Shown here in pieces: positions 20,270-30,625 of a DNA stretch of 64,000 bases. The stretch spans positions 1-64,000 of the forward strand of contig NZ_JANKBZ010000042.1 in NCBI RefSeq assembly GCF_024623785.1, written 5' to 3'. Below the pieces are notes generated by a model. It was not told the origin of the DNA. It searched no databases and was given only the letters and a program-made list of their open reading frames with translations. The position numbers and the translations under genes are program-made. Position 1 is the first letter of the stretch. The number at the start of each line of letters is the position of its first letter. Origin of the DNA: Archangium lipolyticum (GTDB lineage Bacteria; Myxococcota; Myxococcia; Myxococcales; Myxococcaceae).

Positions 20270-21603
20270 GCCCGGGCCTGCTCGTGGCCGCGTTGCTCGC
20301 CGAGCCCGGCCTCTGCGGCCCGGTGGTGTCCGAGGCCTCTCCGGACCCGGCCGCCGCCGCGACATATATGGAGGTGGCCGAGGCCGAGCTGGCCGCGGGA
20401 GACAGGGACACGGCGCTCGTCGCCTGGCGCGAGGTGCTGCGCAGGGACCCGAGCAACGCCCGTGCACTGGCGGCCTTCGAGTCCCTCTGCCGCCAGACGT
20501 CCCCGGCTCGGGAGGACGAGGCGGCGGCGTCGCTGCTCTCCGGCCTCTCCCTCTTCGAGCAAGGGGAGGACGGGGCGGCGGCTGCTGCCTTCCAGGAGGC
20601 GCTCACCGCGCCGGAGCTGGTGGACACGGCCTCCTTCTTCCTCGGGGTGCTCGCGCTGCGCGAGGGCCACGCGAGCGAGGCGGGGAGCTTCTTCGATGCG
20701 GCGGCGGCCTCGTCGGACGCGGGGCTCGCGAGGCGGGCCGAGGCGCTGCGCCTGCTGGCCGCGCGCGAGGGGAGGGTGGCGCTCTCGGTGCGGCTGGGGA
20801 GCGAGTACGACTCCAACGTGGACCTCGCGCCGGATGGGACGCGGCGGCAGGGCGGGAGCGCGGACGGAGTGGGCGCGGGGCTCGCGGAGTTGCGCCTGCG
20901 CCCCTGGGGACAGCGGGGCCCGTACGCACGCGTCTCCGGAAGCTACCGGGGCCACCTGCGGCTGCGCGGCTTCGACCTGGGAGGCGCGGGAGGCTCGCTG
21001 GGCTGGGCGCACCTGGGCTCCGCGCTGCAACTGACCGCGGAGTATGGCTTCGACTTCCTGGCGCTCGGGGGCACGCCCTATCTGCTCACACACCGGCTGC
21101 AGGTGGCCGCGCGCGCGCCGGTGGGGCCGGTGGTGCTGGACGGCTCGTGGGCCGTGCGCCGTGAGGACTTCCAGGACGCCGTGTACGCCGACTATGCCGG
21201 GTGGCGGAGCACGGCGCGGCTGGACGCGGAGTGGAGCCCCGTCGAGCCACTCACCCTCTCGGCGGGCTGGTATGGCGCCTGGCTGCGCACCTATGAGCTG
21301 GCGCTCGGTTTCCTCGAGCACGGCCCGCGCGTGGAGCTGCGCCTGCGCCCGCGTCCCGGGCTGCGCTTCCTGGCCGAGGTGGGCTACACCCTGCGCGGCT
21401 ACCAGAACTTCGACAACCCGCTAGGCATCCGCCGCGAGGACGGCTACTTCGACGCGGGGGCGCTGGTGGAGTGGGACGTGGCGGCGCACTGGAGCCTCCA
21501 GGCCTCGGTGGGCTGGCGCGGAGCGTCCTCCAACGTGGCCGAGCTCTCCTATGGCCGGCTCGTCGGCGGGCTGGGGCTGGTGTGGTCCCGGGGGCTGTAC
21601 TGA
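20266..21603 (+). CDS. TPR plus outer-membrane beta-barrel protein
   Basis: The 445-residue protein has a signal peptide, about 130 residues of TPR helices, and from about residue 165 a run of amphipathic strands ending in an aromatic-rich C-terminus (LVGGLGLVWSRGLY), as in outer-membrane barrels. The first strand, RLGSEYDSNVDLAPDG, resembles those of Slam-type and secretion-associated TPR-barrels. It may translocate or scaffold surface proteins or polysaccharide (inference). GTG start inside the previous stop codon, with GGAGGAG upstream. Coupled to the histidine kinase by a TGATG overlap. Confidence 0.75.
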   Translation: MSPGLLVAALLAEPGLCGPVVSEASPDPAAAATYMEVAEAELAAGDRDTALVAWREVLRRDPSNARALAAFESLCRQTSPAREDEAAASLLSGLSLFEQGEDGAAAAAFQEALTAPELVDTASFFLGVLALREGHASEAGSFFDAAAASSDAGLARRAEALRLLAAREGRVALSVRLGSEYDSNVDLAPDGTRRQGGSADGVGAGLAELRLRPWGQRGPYARVSGSYRGHLRLRGFDLGGAGGSLGWAHLGSALQLTAEYGFDFLALGGTPYLLTHRLQVAARAPVGPVVLDGSWAVRREDFQDAVYADYAGWRSTARLDAEWSPVEPLTLSAGWYGAWLRTYELALGFLEHGPRVELRLRPRPGLRFLAEVGYTLRGYQNFDNPLGIRREDGYFDAGALVEWDVAAHWSLQASVGWRGASSNVAELSYGRLVGGLGLVWSRGLY

Positions 21604-22862
21604 TGCCGGGGCTCGGCTCGCGTGCGCTGGGGCCGCTGGGGCTCGCGACGCTCGGGCTGGTGGGGGCGCTCGCGGCGACCCTGGCGCTCCACCGCGCGGG
21701 CAGCACGGCGCTGGAGCAGTCGCTGGACGCGCGGCTGCGGGGCGCGGGTGAGTCCGCGGCGCTGCTGCTGGGAGACGCGCCGCCCACGTCCGAGCGGTTG
21801 GAGGCGCTGATGCACGCCAACGCGCTGGATGGCGTGTACGTGGTGGACCGGAAGCTGGCGGTGCCCGCGGACGCGACGGGGCCGGCGCGGCGGCGGGTGG
21901 ACCTGCTGCGCACGGACCCGGAGGGCGTGGAGACGGCGCTCGCGGGACAGACGCGGGTGGGGCCGGGCTACGCGCTGGGAGACCTCCAGGTGACGGTGGG
22001 CTACTTCCCGGTGCGCGGGGCCGGAGGGCAGGTGGAGTCGGTGCTGGTGCTGGAGGCGGGGCGGGCCTTCTCGAGCGCACGCGAGACGCTGCGGCATGCG
22101 CTGTGGGGCGGCGTGGCGCTCTCGGCGGTGGGCGCGCTGGCGCTGGCGCTGGTGGCGGCGAGGTGGCTGCGGGACGAGCGGGCGCGGCACGAGGCGGCGG
22201 CGAAGGCGGTGCGCGGCGAGGTGCTGGCGAAGATGGCGGCGATGGCGGCGCATGAAATCCGCAACCCGCTGGGCGTCATCCGCGGCACGGTGGAGCTGAT
22301 GCGCGAGCGCAGCGGGGCGAAGCTGTCGGAGCGGGACAAGGAGGCGCTGGAGGACGTGCTGGGCGAGGTGGAGCGGCTGCGCCGGCTGACGGAGGACCTG
22401 CTGGACCTGAGCGCGGACCGGCCGCTGGCGGCGCAGCGGGTGGTGTTGTCGGAGGTCTTGGAGGAGGCGGCGAGGGCCACGGAGGCGGCGTTCCCGGCCG
22501 TGAAGGTGCGCCGGAGCTTCGCGGAGCTGCCGCCGGTGGAGGGGGATGCGGGGAGGCTGAGACAGGTGTTCGCCAACCTGCTGCAGAACGCGGCGCAGGC
22601 GCAGGTGGAGGGCGAGGTGCGGCTGGCGGCGGAGGCGGACGGGAGCGCGGTGCGGGTGCGCGTGGAGGATGACGGGCCGGGAGTGCCGCCGGAGGTGCGC
22701 GAGCGGCTCTTCGACCTCTTCGTCACGGGGAAGGCGAACGGGACGGGGCTGGGTCTGGCGCTGTGCCGCCGGCTGGTGGAGCGGCACGGAGGCTCGGTGG
22801 CACTGGTCCCCGAGCAGCGTCAGGGCAGCACCTTCGAGGTGCGACTGCCAGCGGTGCGGTAG
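21603..22862 (+). CDS. Membrane sensor histidine kinase
   Basis: The 419-residue kinase has two membrane helices (about 10-28 and 165-185) bracketing a periplasmic sensor of about 135 residues. A DHp domain follows with phospho-accepting His217 in AAHEIRNPLG, then an ATPase domain with the N box (NLLQNAAQAQ), DDGPGVP and GTGLGLALC motifs. Complete by these motifs. No response regulator is adjacent; the nearest in the window is the NtrC-type protein at 38584. Co-translation with the envelope proteins upstream suggests it senses or controls that system. Confidence 0.93.
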   Translation: MPGLGSRALGPLGLATLGLVGALAATLALHRAGSTALEQSLDARLRGAGESAALLLGDAPPTSERLEALMHANALDGVYVVDRKLAVPADATGPARRRVDLLRTDPEGVETALAGQTRVGPGYALGDLQVTVGYFPVRGAGGQVESVLVLEAGRAFSSARETLRHALWGGVALSAVGALALALVAARWLRDERARHEAAAKAVRGEVLAKMAAMAAHEIRNPLGVIRGTVELMRERSGAKLSERDKEALEDVLGEVERLRRLTEDLLDLSADRPLAAQRVVLSEVLEEAARATEAAFPAVKVRRSFAELPPVEGDAGRLRQVFANLLQNAAQAQVEGEVRLAAEADGSAVRVRVEDDGPGVPPEVRERLFDLFVTGKANGTGLGLALCRRLVERHGGSVALVPEQRQGSTFEVRLPAVR

Positions 22863-22983
22863 CCGGGCGGGACGCACCCGCGGTGTAGTGCCTGGGCGAG
22901 GGCCGGTGGGGGGAGGTGACTCCCCGCGCGTGGCCGGAACAGGATGGCGCCCTTTCCCCGCGGCTCGCGGGAGGGGGCTCCAG

Positions 22984-24408
22984 TTGAAGACACGGAAGAT
23001 GGATTGGCGGTGGCTCGCCGTAGGCCTCGCCCTGCCGCTCACCGGCTGCGTGCTGGGCAGTGTGCGGCAGGTGAAGGTGGACGCGCTCGGCGGCTACGAG
23101 GAGGCGCGTGGCGTGGCCGTCGAGGTGACGGGTGAGGTGCCCGAGGCCACGAGGCAGCAGCTGCACGAGTCCTTCCAGCGCGCGCTGGAGGCCCGGGCGG
23201 GCCGGCCCGCGGACGCGACGGGCGAGCCCTTGAAGCTGGAGCTGCGCGTCGTGGAGGCCGTCTCGCCCGAGACCGCTGCCTCCTCGACGTCCGAGCGCGT
23301 CGCCGTGCAGGCGCGGACGGCGTTCGGGCTCACCGGGCTGGCGAAGTCGAGCGGGCGTCTGGCTCTCGAGGGCACGCTGCTGTCGCCCGAGGGGACGCGG
23401 CGGCTGGGCCTGGTGCGGTGGGAGTCGGCGGGTGAGCCGTCCTCGCTGGCGCCTCGCGCGGGCCGCGAGGCGGGCGAGGCGCTCGGCCGGGAGATGGACT
23501 TCCGGCGCGAGGACTTCGTCACCCGCCGCGCGGCGGACGAGCGGATGCTCCTCACGCCCACGGCGCTCACGCTGGAGCCCGGCGAGGTGGTGGTGAGCAA
23601 CGACCAGCTCCTGCTCTTCCGCGCGGGCGTGGGGCTGGGGCGGCGCGTGCAGTTCGACGTGTGGGGCGGCGGTCTGCCCATCCCGTTGGCCACGGGCGTG
23701 CCCCTCTACCTCATCCACGCGGTGGGCGGCGCGGGCGCGGCGGGCGTCGGAGTGCTCGGCGCCTTCGACCTGGGCCTCAAGGTGAAGCTGCTCGACGAGT
23801 CGCGCTACCTGCCGGGCGTGGCCGCCTCCTATGACTTCCTCAACGTCTTCGCGGGAGCGGTGGGGGGCGCGGGCATCGTGCTCCTGGGCAATGGCGTGGC
23901 CGGGGCCGGGGCAGCGGGGGCCGCTGGAGCCAACCTCCAGTTCAACCTCTTCAGCGTCGTGGCGGCGAAGCACTTCGGCGATTTCCAGCTCACCGCGGGC
24001 GCCTACGTGCTCGACAACCACCACCTCATCCCGCAGAAGGCCGCCATCACGGTGGGCGTCGCGGGCGCGGGGGGCGAGGACTCCGGGGCAAACGGCGGCG
24101 GTTCGGTTGCCACGCTTCCCCGCATTCCCACCCAGGTGCAGGCCTTCGTGGGAGCGCAGTACGTGCTCGGGCCCCACAGCGAGCTCGCGGCGGAGTTCTT
24201 CCCGCGCAAGCCTTTCAGCGACTCGTTCGGCACCACGGGTGTGCGCTGGCTGCTGGGCGCCGACTCGCCTCGCGGGCCGTTGGCCCTGGACCGGCTGCGC
24301 GTGCGCCTCGACGTCGCGGCGCTCTGGGTGTACCTGCCGCCGACCCAGAAGCACGGGGGCACGCCCCTGCCGCTGCCCTGGGTGGGACTCGGCCTCTACA
24401 AGCTCTGA
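22984..24408 (+). CDS. Lipoprotein with probable outer-membrane C-terminal region
   Basis: The 474-residue product has a lipoprotein signal peptide with lipobox LTGC at about residue 22-25. Residues about 30-170 look like a LpoB/GNA1162-type alpha/beta domain. The long Gly/Ala-rich part after 190 with alternating hydrophobic strands may pack in the outer membrane. TTG at 22984 is taken as start because GGAGGGGG ends 6 nt upstream; the ATG at 22999 is an alternative. It follows the kinase gene by 121 bp and converges on DUF779 with a 3-bp gap. Confidence 0.65.
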   Translation: MKTRKMDWRWLAVGLALPLTGCVLGSVRQVKVDALGGYEEARGVAVEVTGEVPEATRQQLHESFQRALEARAGRPADATGEPLKLELRVVEAVSPETAASSTSERVAVQARTAFGLTGLAKSSGRLALEGTLLSPEGTRRLGLVRWESAGEPSSLAPRAGREAGEALGREMDFRREDFVTRRAADERMLLTPTALTLEPGEVVVSNDQLLLFRAGVGLGRRVQFDVWGGGLPIPLATGVPLYLIHAVGGAGAAGVGVLGAFDLGLKVKLLDESRYLPGVAASYDFLNVFAGAVGGAGIVLLGNGVAGAGAAGAAGANLQFNLFSVVAAKHFGDFQLTAGAYVLDNHHLIPQKAAITVGVAGAGGEDSGANGGGSVATLPRIPTQVQAFVGAQYVLGPHSELAAEFFPRKPFSDSFGTTGVRWLLGADSPRGPLALDRLRVRLDVAALWVYLPPTQKHGGTPLPLPWVGLGLYKL

Positions 24409-24411
24409 GGC

Positions 24412-24804
24412 TCAGCCGTGTTGGGGCCCGCGAGGAGGCGGGCCCGCCTTCTGGAGCGTGTAGTGCTCGTCATCGGTGAAGACGCGCGAGCGGATGAGGA
24501 AGCGCACGCCCTCGGGCGCCTCCACCGAGAAGCCGCTCCCGCGCCCCTTCACCACGTCGATCGTCAGGTGCGTGTGCTGCCAGTATTCGAACTGCGGACC
24601 GCTGATGTAGAAGGGCGTGTCCACGATGGTGCCGAGGAACACGTCCTCCTGGCCCACCCGGAACTCGCCCCTCGGGAAGCACATCGGCGCGCTGCCGTCG
24701 CAGCACCCTCCCGACTGGTGGAAGAGCAGCGGGCCGTGAATGCCCTGCATCTTGCGCAGCAGGGCCTCGGCGGCGGGTGTGACGGAGACGCGATCCACGG
24801 TCAT
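24412..24804 (-). CDS. DUF779 family protein
   Basis: The 130-residue product carries the family's hallmarks: FHQSGGCCDGSAPMCFP near residues 28-45, then YWQHTHLTIDVVKGRG. DUF779 genes commonly sit beside aldehyde dehydrogenase genes, as here (gene 24875, same strand, 70 bp upstream). The adjacent cysteines and His suggest a metal site, but biochemical role is unknown. Its ribosome site GAGGG is supplied by repeat copy 4. Confidence 0.88.
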   Translation of the reverse strand: MTVDRVSVTPAAEALLRKMQGIHGPLLFHQSGGCCDGSAPMCFPRGEFRVGQEDVFLGTIVDTPFYISGPQFEYWQHTHLTIDVVKGRGSGFSVEAPEGVRFLIRSRVFTDDEHYTLQKAGPPPRGPQHG

Positions 24805-24810
24805 CGGTAA

Positions 24811-24847
24811 GACCCTCACCCCACCCCTCTCCCAGGGGGAGAGGGGG
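24811..24847 (+). repeat. Dispersed palindromic repeat, copy 4
   Basis: Arms CCCTCTCCC and GGGGGAGAGGG follow a CCCTCACCCC stretch. This copy is inside the aldehyde dehydrogenase/DUF779 operon, 6 bp before the DUF779 start codon; its complementary strand provides the GAGGG used as ribosome site. Confidence 0.75.
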
Positions 24848-24874
24848 CTTGCCACGGGTTCATCCTGAGATGGT

Positions 24875-26404
<1,530 letters not shown>

Positions 26405-26643
26405 TCGGACCTCGGCGGTGGTGGGTGTTCTGGCAACGACAGGGGAGAGGGCACCGAGGATAGGCAGGTGCCGCTCCGCGTCATGTTGGAGAACGCGCGC
26501 GCGAACGTTCGAAATCCGTCAGCGCACCCCCCGGGAACACCTGGAGTCCCATTCCCATGCCCGGGCCGGGACGCCGCGTGGGCTCCGTTCTCCCGGGGCG
26601 CATGCGTGCGTGCGCCACCGCAGGGCCCTCTCGCCCGCGCATG

Positions 26644-26679
26644 TTGACAGTGGATACATACGGTGTTTACATTGGAAAC
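26644..26679 (+). promoter_or_regulatory. Sigma-70-like promoter with overlapping inverted repeat
   Basis: TTGACA at 26644-26649 and TACATT at 26668-26673 are 18 bp apart, an AT-rich island in the otherwise GC-rich 304-bp intergenic region 26405-26708. GTTTACATTGGAAAC (26665-26679) is an imperfect palindrome over the -10 box, well placed for a repressor. Elsewhere in this gap the only structure seen is the palindrome CGAACGTTCG at 26502-26511. Confidence 0.5.
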
Positions 26680-26708
26680 ATGAAGGCGGACGAACCGCTG
26701 GAGGAGCC

Positions 26709-27185
26709 ATGGACGGCGAGCTGATACTGAAGATCCTGAACGTGCCGGTGCTGCTGGGCTGGCTGGCGATGGCGGTGGCGCCCCGGGCGCTCGTGACGCG
26801 GTGGGTGCTGGAGAGCGACGCCATCCCGCTGGTGATCGGCGCCGTCTACCTGGCGCTGGTGGCGCCGCACCTGCCGGGCCTGCTCGGTCAGTTCGACACG
26901 CTGGAGCACATCGGGGCCGCGCTCCAGCGTCCCGGCATGCTGCTCGCGGGGTGGATCCACTACCTGGCGTTCGACTTCCTGGTGGGCCGGGTGGTGCTGG
27001 CCGATTCCCAACGCCGCGGCATCCCCCACCTGCTCGTCGTGCCCTGCCTCTTCCTGACGTTCATGCTCGGCCCCACGGGCTACCTCGCCTACGCGGCCGT
27101 CCGCCTCGTCACCCGGCGCTTCATGCCGGCTGTCGCCCCGCTTCCCGTGTCCTCCGCTTCCGTCGCCACCGAAGGAGTCCGCTGA
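26709..27185 (+). CDS. ABA4-like (DUF4281) membrane protein
   Basis: The 158-residue product has about four membrane helices and the family signature GWIHYLAFDFLVGR in the middle. DUF4281 includes plant ABA4, needed for neoxanthin formation; the bacterial members are uncharacterised. GGAGGAG precedes the ATG closely. Its stop overlaps the next start (TGATG), so both membrane proteins are made together. Confidence 0.8.
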   Translation: MDGELILKILNVPVLLGWLAMAVAPRALVTRWVLESDAIPLVIGAVYLALVAPHLPGLLGQFDTLEHIGAALQRPGMLLAGWIHYLAFDFLVGRVVLADSQRRGIPHLLVVPCLFLTFMLGPTGYLAYAAVRLVTRRFMPAVAPLPVSSASVATEGVR

Positions 27186-28153
27186 TGTCCGCCACCACTT
27201 CCGCCCTGTCCGCGCGCTCGCTCTGGAACCGGGCCTGGTCGCTCTCTCCGGCCCTCGCCCTCGCCACCGTGGTCATGGCACTCGGGGCCGTGTTCACCAC
27301 GCTGGGCCTCGTCCTCGACCCGAGGCTCCTGGTGGGCGAGCCCGTGTGGCTCAAGCCGACGAAATTCTACCTGTCGCTCGCCGCGTACAACGTCACGGTG
27401 CTGTATTTCCTGTCCTTCCTCTCCGAGCGGAAGCGGCTCGTCCGGATTTCGGGCGGCATCCTCGCGGCGGCCGGCGTCCTCGAGATGGTCGGCATCTCCC
27501 TCCAGGCGGCGCGCGGGGTGCGCAGCCACTTCAACATCGCCACGCCCTTCGATGCCTTCATCTTCAGCGCCATGGGCGTCACCATCACGGTGCTCTGGGT
27601 GACGATGATCGTCCTCGCGATCGCCCTGCTGCGTGCGCGGCTGGCGGATCGTCCGCTCGCGTCGGCGCTGCGCATCGGGTTCATCGCGGCGGTGATTGGC
27701 TGCGGGCTCGGGTTCTTCATGACGAACCCGAAGGCGGCGCAGCTCGAGGCCATGCGGAGCGGGCAGGGGGTGGCCGAGTCGGGTTCGCACACGTTCGGCG
27801 CGGCGGACGGCGGCCCGGGACTGCCCCTGGTCGGCTGGAGCACGGAGGCGGGTGACATGCGGCCGGCGCACTTCCTCGGGCTGCACGGCATGCAGGTCCT
27901 CCCGGTGCTCGTGGTGCTGCTCGCGCGCCGGCGGAACCTCTCCGAGACGCAGCGGCTGGCCGCCGTCCGCGCCGCGGGGGTCGCCTACATCGGAGTGACC
28001 CTGGTGCTCGCGATCCATGCGCTCCGGGGCCTGCCCCTCATCCGCTGGGACGCGGTGGGGTTCGCGAGCCTCGCGCTGGTGGTCACGGCCGCGCTCGCCA
28101 CGGCCGCCGCCACGCTGCTGCGGCGTCAGCCGGTCGCCGCCACCGTGGCCTGA
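27185..28153 (+). CDS. Multi-pass membrane protein of unknown function
   Basis: The 322-residue product has about eight membrane helices and few charged loops; a conserved-looking motif WLKPTKFYLS follows the first hairpin and RPAHFLGLHGMQ precedes the last helices. It is translationally coupled to the ABA4-like gene. I do not recognise a transporter or enzyme signature. The two His in the HFLGLH segment could bind a metal or heme (speculative). Confidence 0.75.
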   Translation: MSATTSALSARSLWNRAWSLSPALALATVVMALGAVFTTLGLVLDPRLLVGEPVWLKPTKFYLSLAAYNVTVLYFLSFLSERKRLVRISGGILAAAGVLEMVGISLQAARGVRSHFNIATPFDAFIFSAMGVTITVLWVTMIVLAIALLRARLADRPLASALRIGFIAAVIGCGLGFFMTNPKAAQLEAMRSGQGVAESGSHTFGAADGGPGLPLVGWSTEAGDMRPAHFLGLHGMQVLPVLVVLLARRRNLSETQRLAAVRAAGVAYIGVTLVLAIHALRGLPLIRWDAVGFASLALVVTAALATAAATLLRRQPVAATVA

Positions 28154-28257
28154 GAGCCAGGAGACGAGCCCTCGGCGGGCGGCCCGTTTCCAGCCATCAC
28201 ATTCATGGACTCCCTACTCTTTACCTGGGGGCTTTCCGTCGATGGAGGTTGGAGGCC

Positions 28258-29178
28258 ATGGAGCGCGTCACGGCCGTCGTAGGTGCCACGGGGCTGCTGG
28301 GAGGAGCGATCTGCGAGCGCCTGCGGGCATCGGACCTGGCGGTGAGGGCCCTGGTCCGGCCGACCTCGGCGCCGGACCGGGTCGAGCGCCTCGGAGCGGC
28401 GGGAGTGGAGTTGCGGCGGGGGGACTTGAAGGACCGGTCCTCGCTCGATGAGTTCTGTCAGGGGGCCCGGGCGGTCATCTCGACGGCTACCTCCACGGCC
28501 TCGAGACAGGCGGGAGACTCGATTCAATCGGTGGATCTGGACGGACAGCTGGCCCTCGTGGAAGCCGCGAGGCGCGCGGGAGTGGAGCATTTCGTCTTCG
28601 TCTCTTTCGCGCCCATGGAGGTGGACTTCCCCCTCCAGCGGGCCAAGCGCGCGGTGGAGCAGGCGCTGATGCGGAGCGGGATTCCTCGCTACACCCTCCT
28701 CCAGCCCACCTATTTCACCGAGGTCTGGTTGAGCCCTGGCCTGGGTTTCGATTTCCTGAATGCCCATGCGCGCCTCCTCGGGAGGGGGCTCGGCAGGCTG
28801 AACTGGATCTCCTTCGAGGATGTGGCGCGTTTCGCCGCCGCCGCGCTGGAGAATCCGCGAGCCTGGAACGCGGTCCTCCAACTCGGGGGGGAGGAGGCAC
28901 TCGGCCAGCTCGACGTGGTCCGTCTCTTCCAGGAGCGGAGTGGACGCCACTGGACGCTGGAGTCTGTCCCCGAGCAGGTGCTTCGCGAGCGGTTCGAGGG
29001 GGCCACCGACCCGCTCCAGCGCTCCCTGGCGGCGCTGATGCTCCACGTCGCGCTCGGCGGCCCGATCAACCCGGGACCCGCCATGGAGGCCCTGGCACTA
29101 CGCCCCAGCCGGGTCCACGACTACGTGGAGCGCGTGCTGGCCGGACAGCGGGGGTCCCTCGTCGAGGAGAGGCCCTGA
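28258..29178 (+). CDS. NmrA-like NAD(P)-binding SDR protein
   Basis: The 306-residue atypical short-chain dehydrogenase has the Rossmann motif VGATGLLGGAI at residues about 8-18. It lacks the YxxxK catalytic pair in classical position, as in NmrA-like regulators and quinone or redox sensors. ATG 28258 is used: GGAGG at 28244 is 9 nt upstream. Neighbours give no pathway. Confidence 0.85.
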   Translation: MERVTAVVGATGLLGGAICERLRASDLAVRALVRPTSAPDRVERLGAAGVELRRGDLKDRSSLDEFCQGARAVISTATSTASRQAGDSIQSVDLDGQLALVEAARRAGVEHFVFVSFAPMEVDFPLQRAKRAVEQALMRSGIPRYTLLQPTYFTEVWLSPGLGFDFLNAHARLLGRGLGRLNWISFEDVARFAAAALENPRAWNAVLQLGGEEALGQLDVVRLFQERSGRHWTLESVPEQVLRERFEGATDPLQRSLAALMLHVALGGPINPGPAMEALALRPSRVHDYVERVLAGQRGSLVEERP

Positions 29179-29295
29179 GCGGCTGCTGCGCCAGGCCCAC
29201 CCTGTCGGTTCTCCGACACGTCCATCACCCCGCCAGCTGTTCTCGTGTGCGCCGCCTCCGCCCGGCCTGCCCTGGAGCCTGCCATGCCTCTCGGG

Positions 29296-29333
29296 CTCCC
29301 TTGTCACACCAGGGTCCGACGCCCACTCATTCA
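29296..29333 (+). promoter_or_regulatory. Upstream motif shared with the gene at 32118
   Basis: CTCCCTTGTCACA (29296-29308) and CTCATTCA (29326-29333) lie just ahead of the YcaO gene. The same two blocks, identical and in order, precede the kinase-ATPase gene at 32084-32096 and 32111-32118, with spacing shorter by 3 bp. Co-regulation is likely. The proteins on either side are unrelated, so the match is not due to coding similarity. The 175-bp gap 29179-29353 holds nothing else I can name. Confidence 0.45.
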
Positions 29334-29353
29334 CCACGGATTCCGGGGGTGCG

Positions 29354-30625
29354 ATGGTGTGGACCTCGACAGTCGTCGAGCCGGCGGGTGCCATGCGGTC
29401 GCCAGCTCACAAGTCCCATCTCATGGGGACGCACCGGCTGATTCCTCCCGAGGAGACGCTCCGGAGGGTGTGTCCCCTCATGCGGGACATGGGCATCACG
29501 CGCATCGCCAATCTCACCGGCCTGGATTGGATAGGTCTTCCGGTCGTGGCGGTGTACCGGCCCAACGCGCGCTCGCTGTCGGCGTCGCAGGGCAAGGGGA
29601 TGGACCTGGCCGCGGCGCGAGCCTCCGGATTGATGGAGGCGGTGGAGTCCCATCACGCCGAGCACGTCGACCTGCCGCTGCGGCGCGCCAGCTACGACGA
29701 GCTGCGGGCGAGCCATCCGGTGGTGGAGGTGGACGCGCTTCCGCGCCTGTCGGTCAACGCCTTCCACCCGGCGATGCGGCTGTTATGGGTCGAGGGGCGT
29801 GACCTTCGGGACGGCTCGCCCCTGTGGTTGCCTTTCGAGTTGGTCCACACGGACTTCACCCTCCCGCTGCCCGAGGGCAGTGGCGCGTTCCTCATGAGCT
29901 CGAATGGACTGGCCTCCGGAAACCATCCGCTGGAGGCCATCAGCCACGGCCTCTGTGAGGTGGTGGAGCGGGATGCCACCACGCTGTGGCACCTGCGGAG
30001 CGAGGAGTCGCAACACCCGACGCGATTGGACCCGGGCACGGTGGATGACCCGGTCTGCCTCCAGGTGCTGGAGCGCTTCGAGCGGGCCGGGATGGAGGTG
30101 GCCGTCTGGGAGACGACCACCGACGTGGGGCTGGCTTCCTTCTTCTGTCTGCTCGCCGAGCGCTCGCCGGAGCCGCTCCGGTTCCGTGCACCCACGACGG
30201 GGGCGGGCTGTCATCCGGCTCGGGAGATCGCCCTGCTGCGCGCGCTCACCGAGGCGGCCCAGGTGCGGCTCACGCTCATTTCCGGTGCTCGCGACGACAT
30301 GGGGGTCACCCGCTGTTACGACGCCTTCCGGGACCCGGCCGTCTGGCGCCATCAGGTGGAGCGGATGCGCCGGGAGCCGCCGGTCCGGTCCTTCCAGGAC
30401 GTCCCCACCTTCGCGGGGCGCTCCTTCGAGGAGGACGTGGCGTGGGAGTTGGAGCGGCTGGCGGCGGTGGGGCTGCACCAGGTGGTGGTGGTGGACCTGT
30501 CCCGGCCCGAGTTCCGCATCCCCGTGGTGCGGGTGGTGGTGCCCGGTCTGGAGGCGCTCCACGACGCGCCCGGCTACGTCCCGGGTCGCCGGGGCCGCGA
30601 GGTGCTGAAGGAGCGCTGCCAATGA
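29354..30625 (+). CDS. YcaO-domain protein (TfuA-associated)
   Basis: The 423-residue protein has the YcaO ATP-binding motifs: GLMEAVESHHAE near residue 95, AISHGLCEVVERDA near 195 and RALTEAAQVRLTLISGARDD near 295. YcaO enzymes phosphorylate backbone amides to form azolines or, with TfuA, thioamides. It overlaps the TfuA gene by ATGA, confirming the pair. No C-terminal PxPxP is seen, as expected for TfuA-dependent members. Starts at 29393 and 29423 are alternatives. No precursor peptide gene is apparent nearby, so the substrate may be a protein, as in methanogen McrA thioamidation, or be encoded elsewhere. Confidence 0.9.
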   Translation: MVWTSTVVEPAGAMRSPAHKSHLMGTHRLIPPEETLRRVCPLMRDMGITRIANLTGLDWIGLPVVAVYRPNARSLSASQGKGMDLAAARASGLMEAVESHHAEHVDLPLRRASYDELRASHPVVEVDALPRLSVNAFHPAMRLLWVEGRDLRDGSPLWLPFELVHTDFTLPLPEGSGAFLMSSNGLASGNHPLEAISHGLCEVVERDATTLWHLRSEESQHPTRLDPGTVDDPVCLQVLERFERAGMEVAVWETTTDVGLASFFCLLAERSPEPLRFRAPTTGAGCHPAREIALLRALTEAAQVRLTLISGARDDMGVTRCYDAFRDPAVWRHQVERMRREPPVRSFQDVPTFAGRSFEEDVAWELERLAAVGLHQVVVVDLSRPEFRIPVVRVVVPGLEALHDAPGYVPGRRGREVLKERCQ

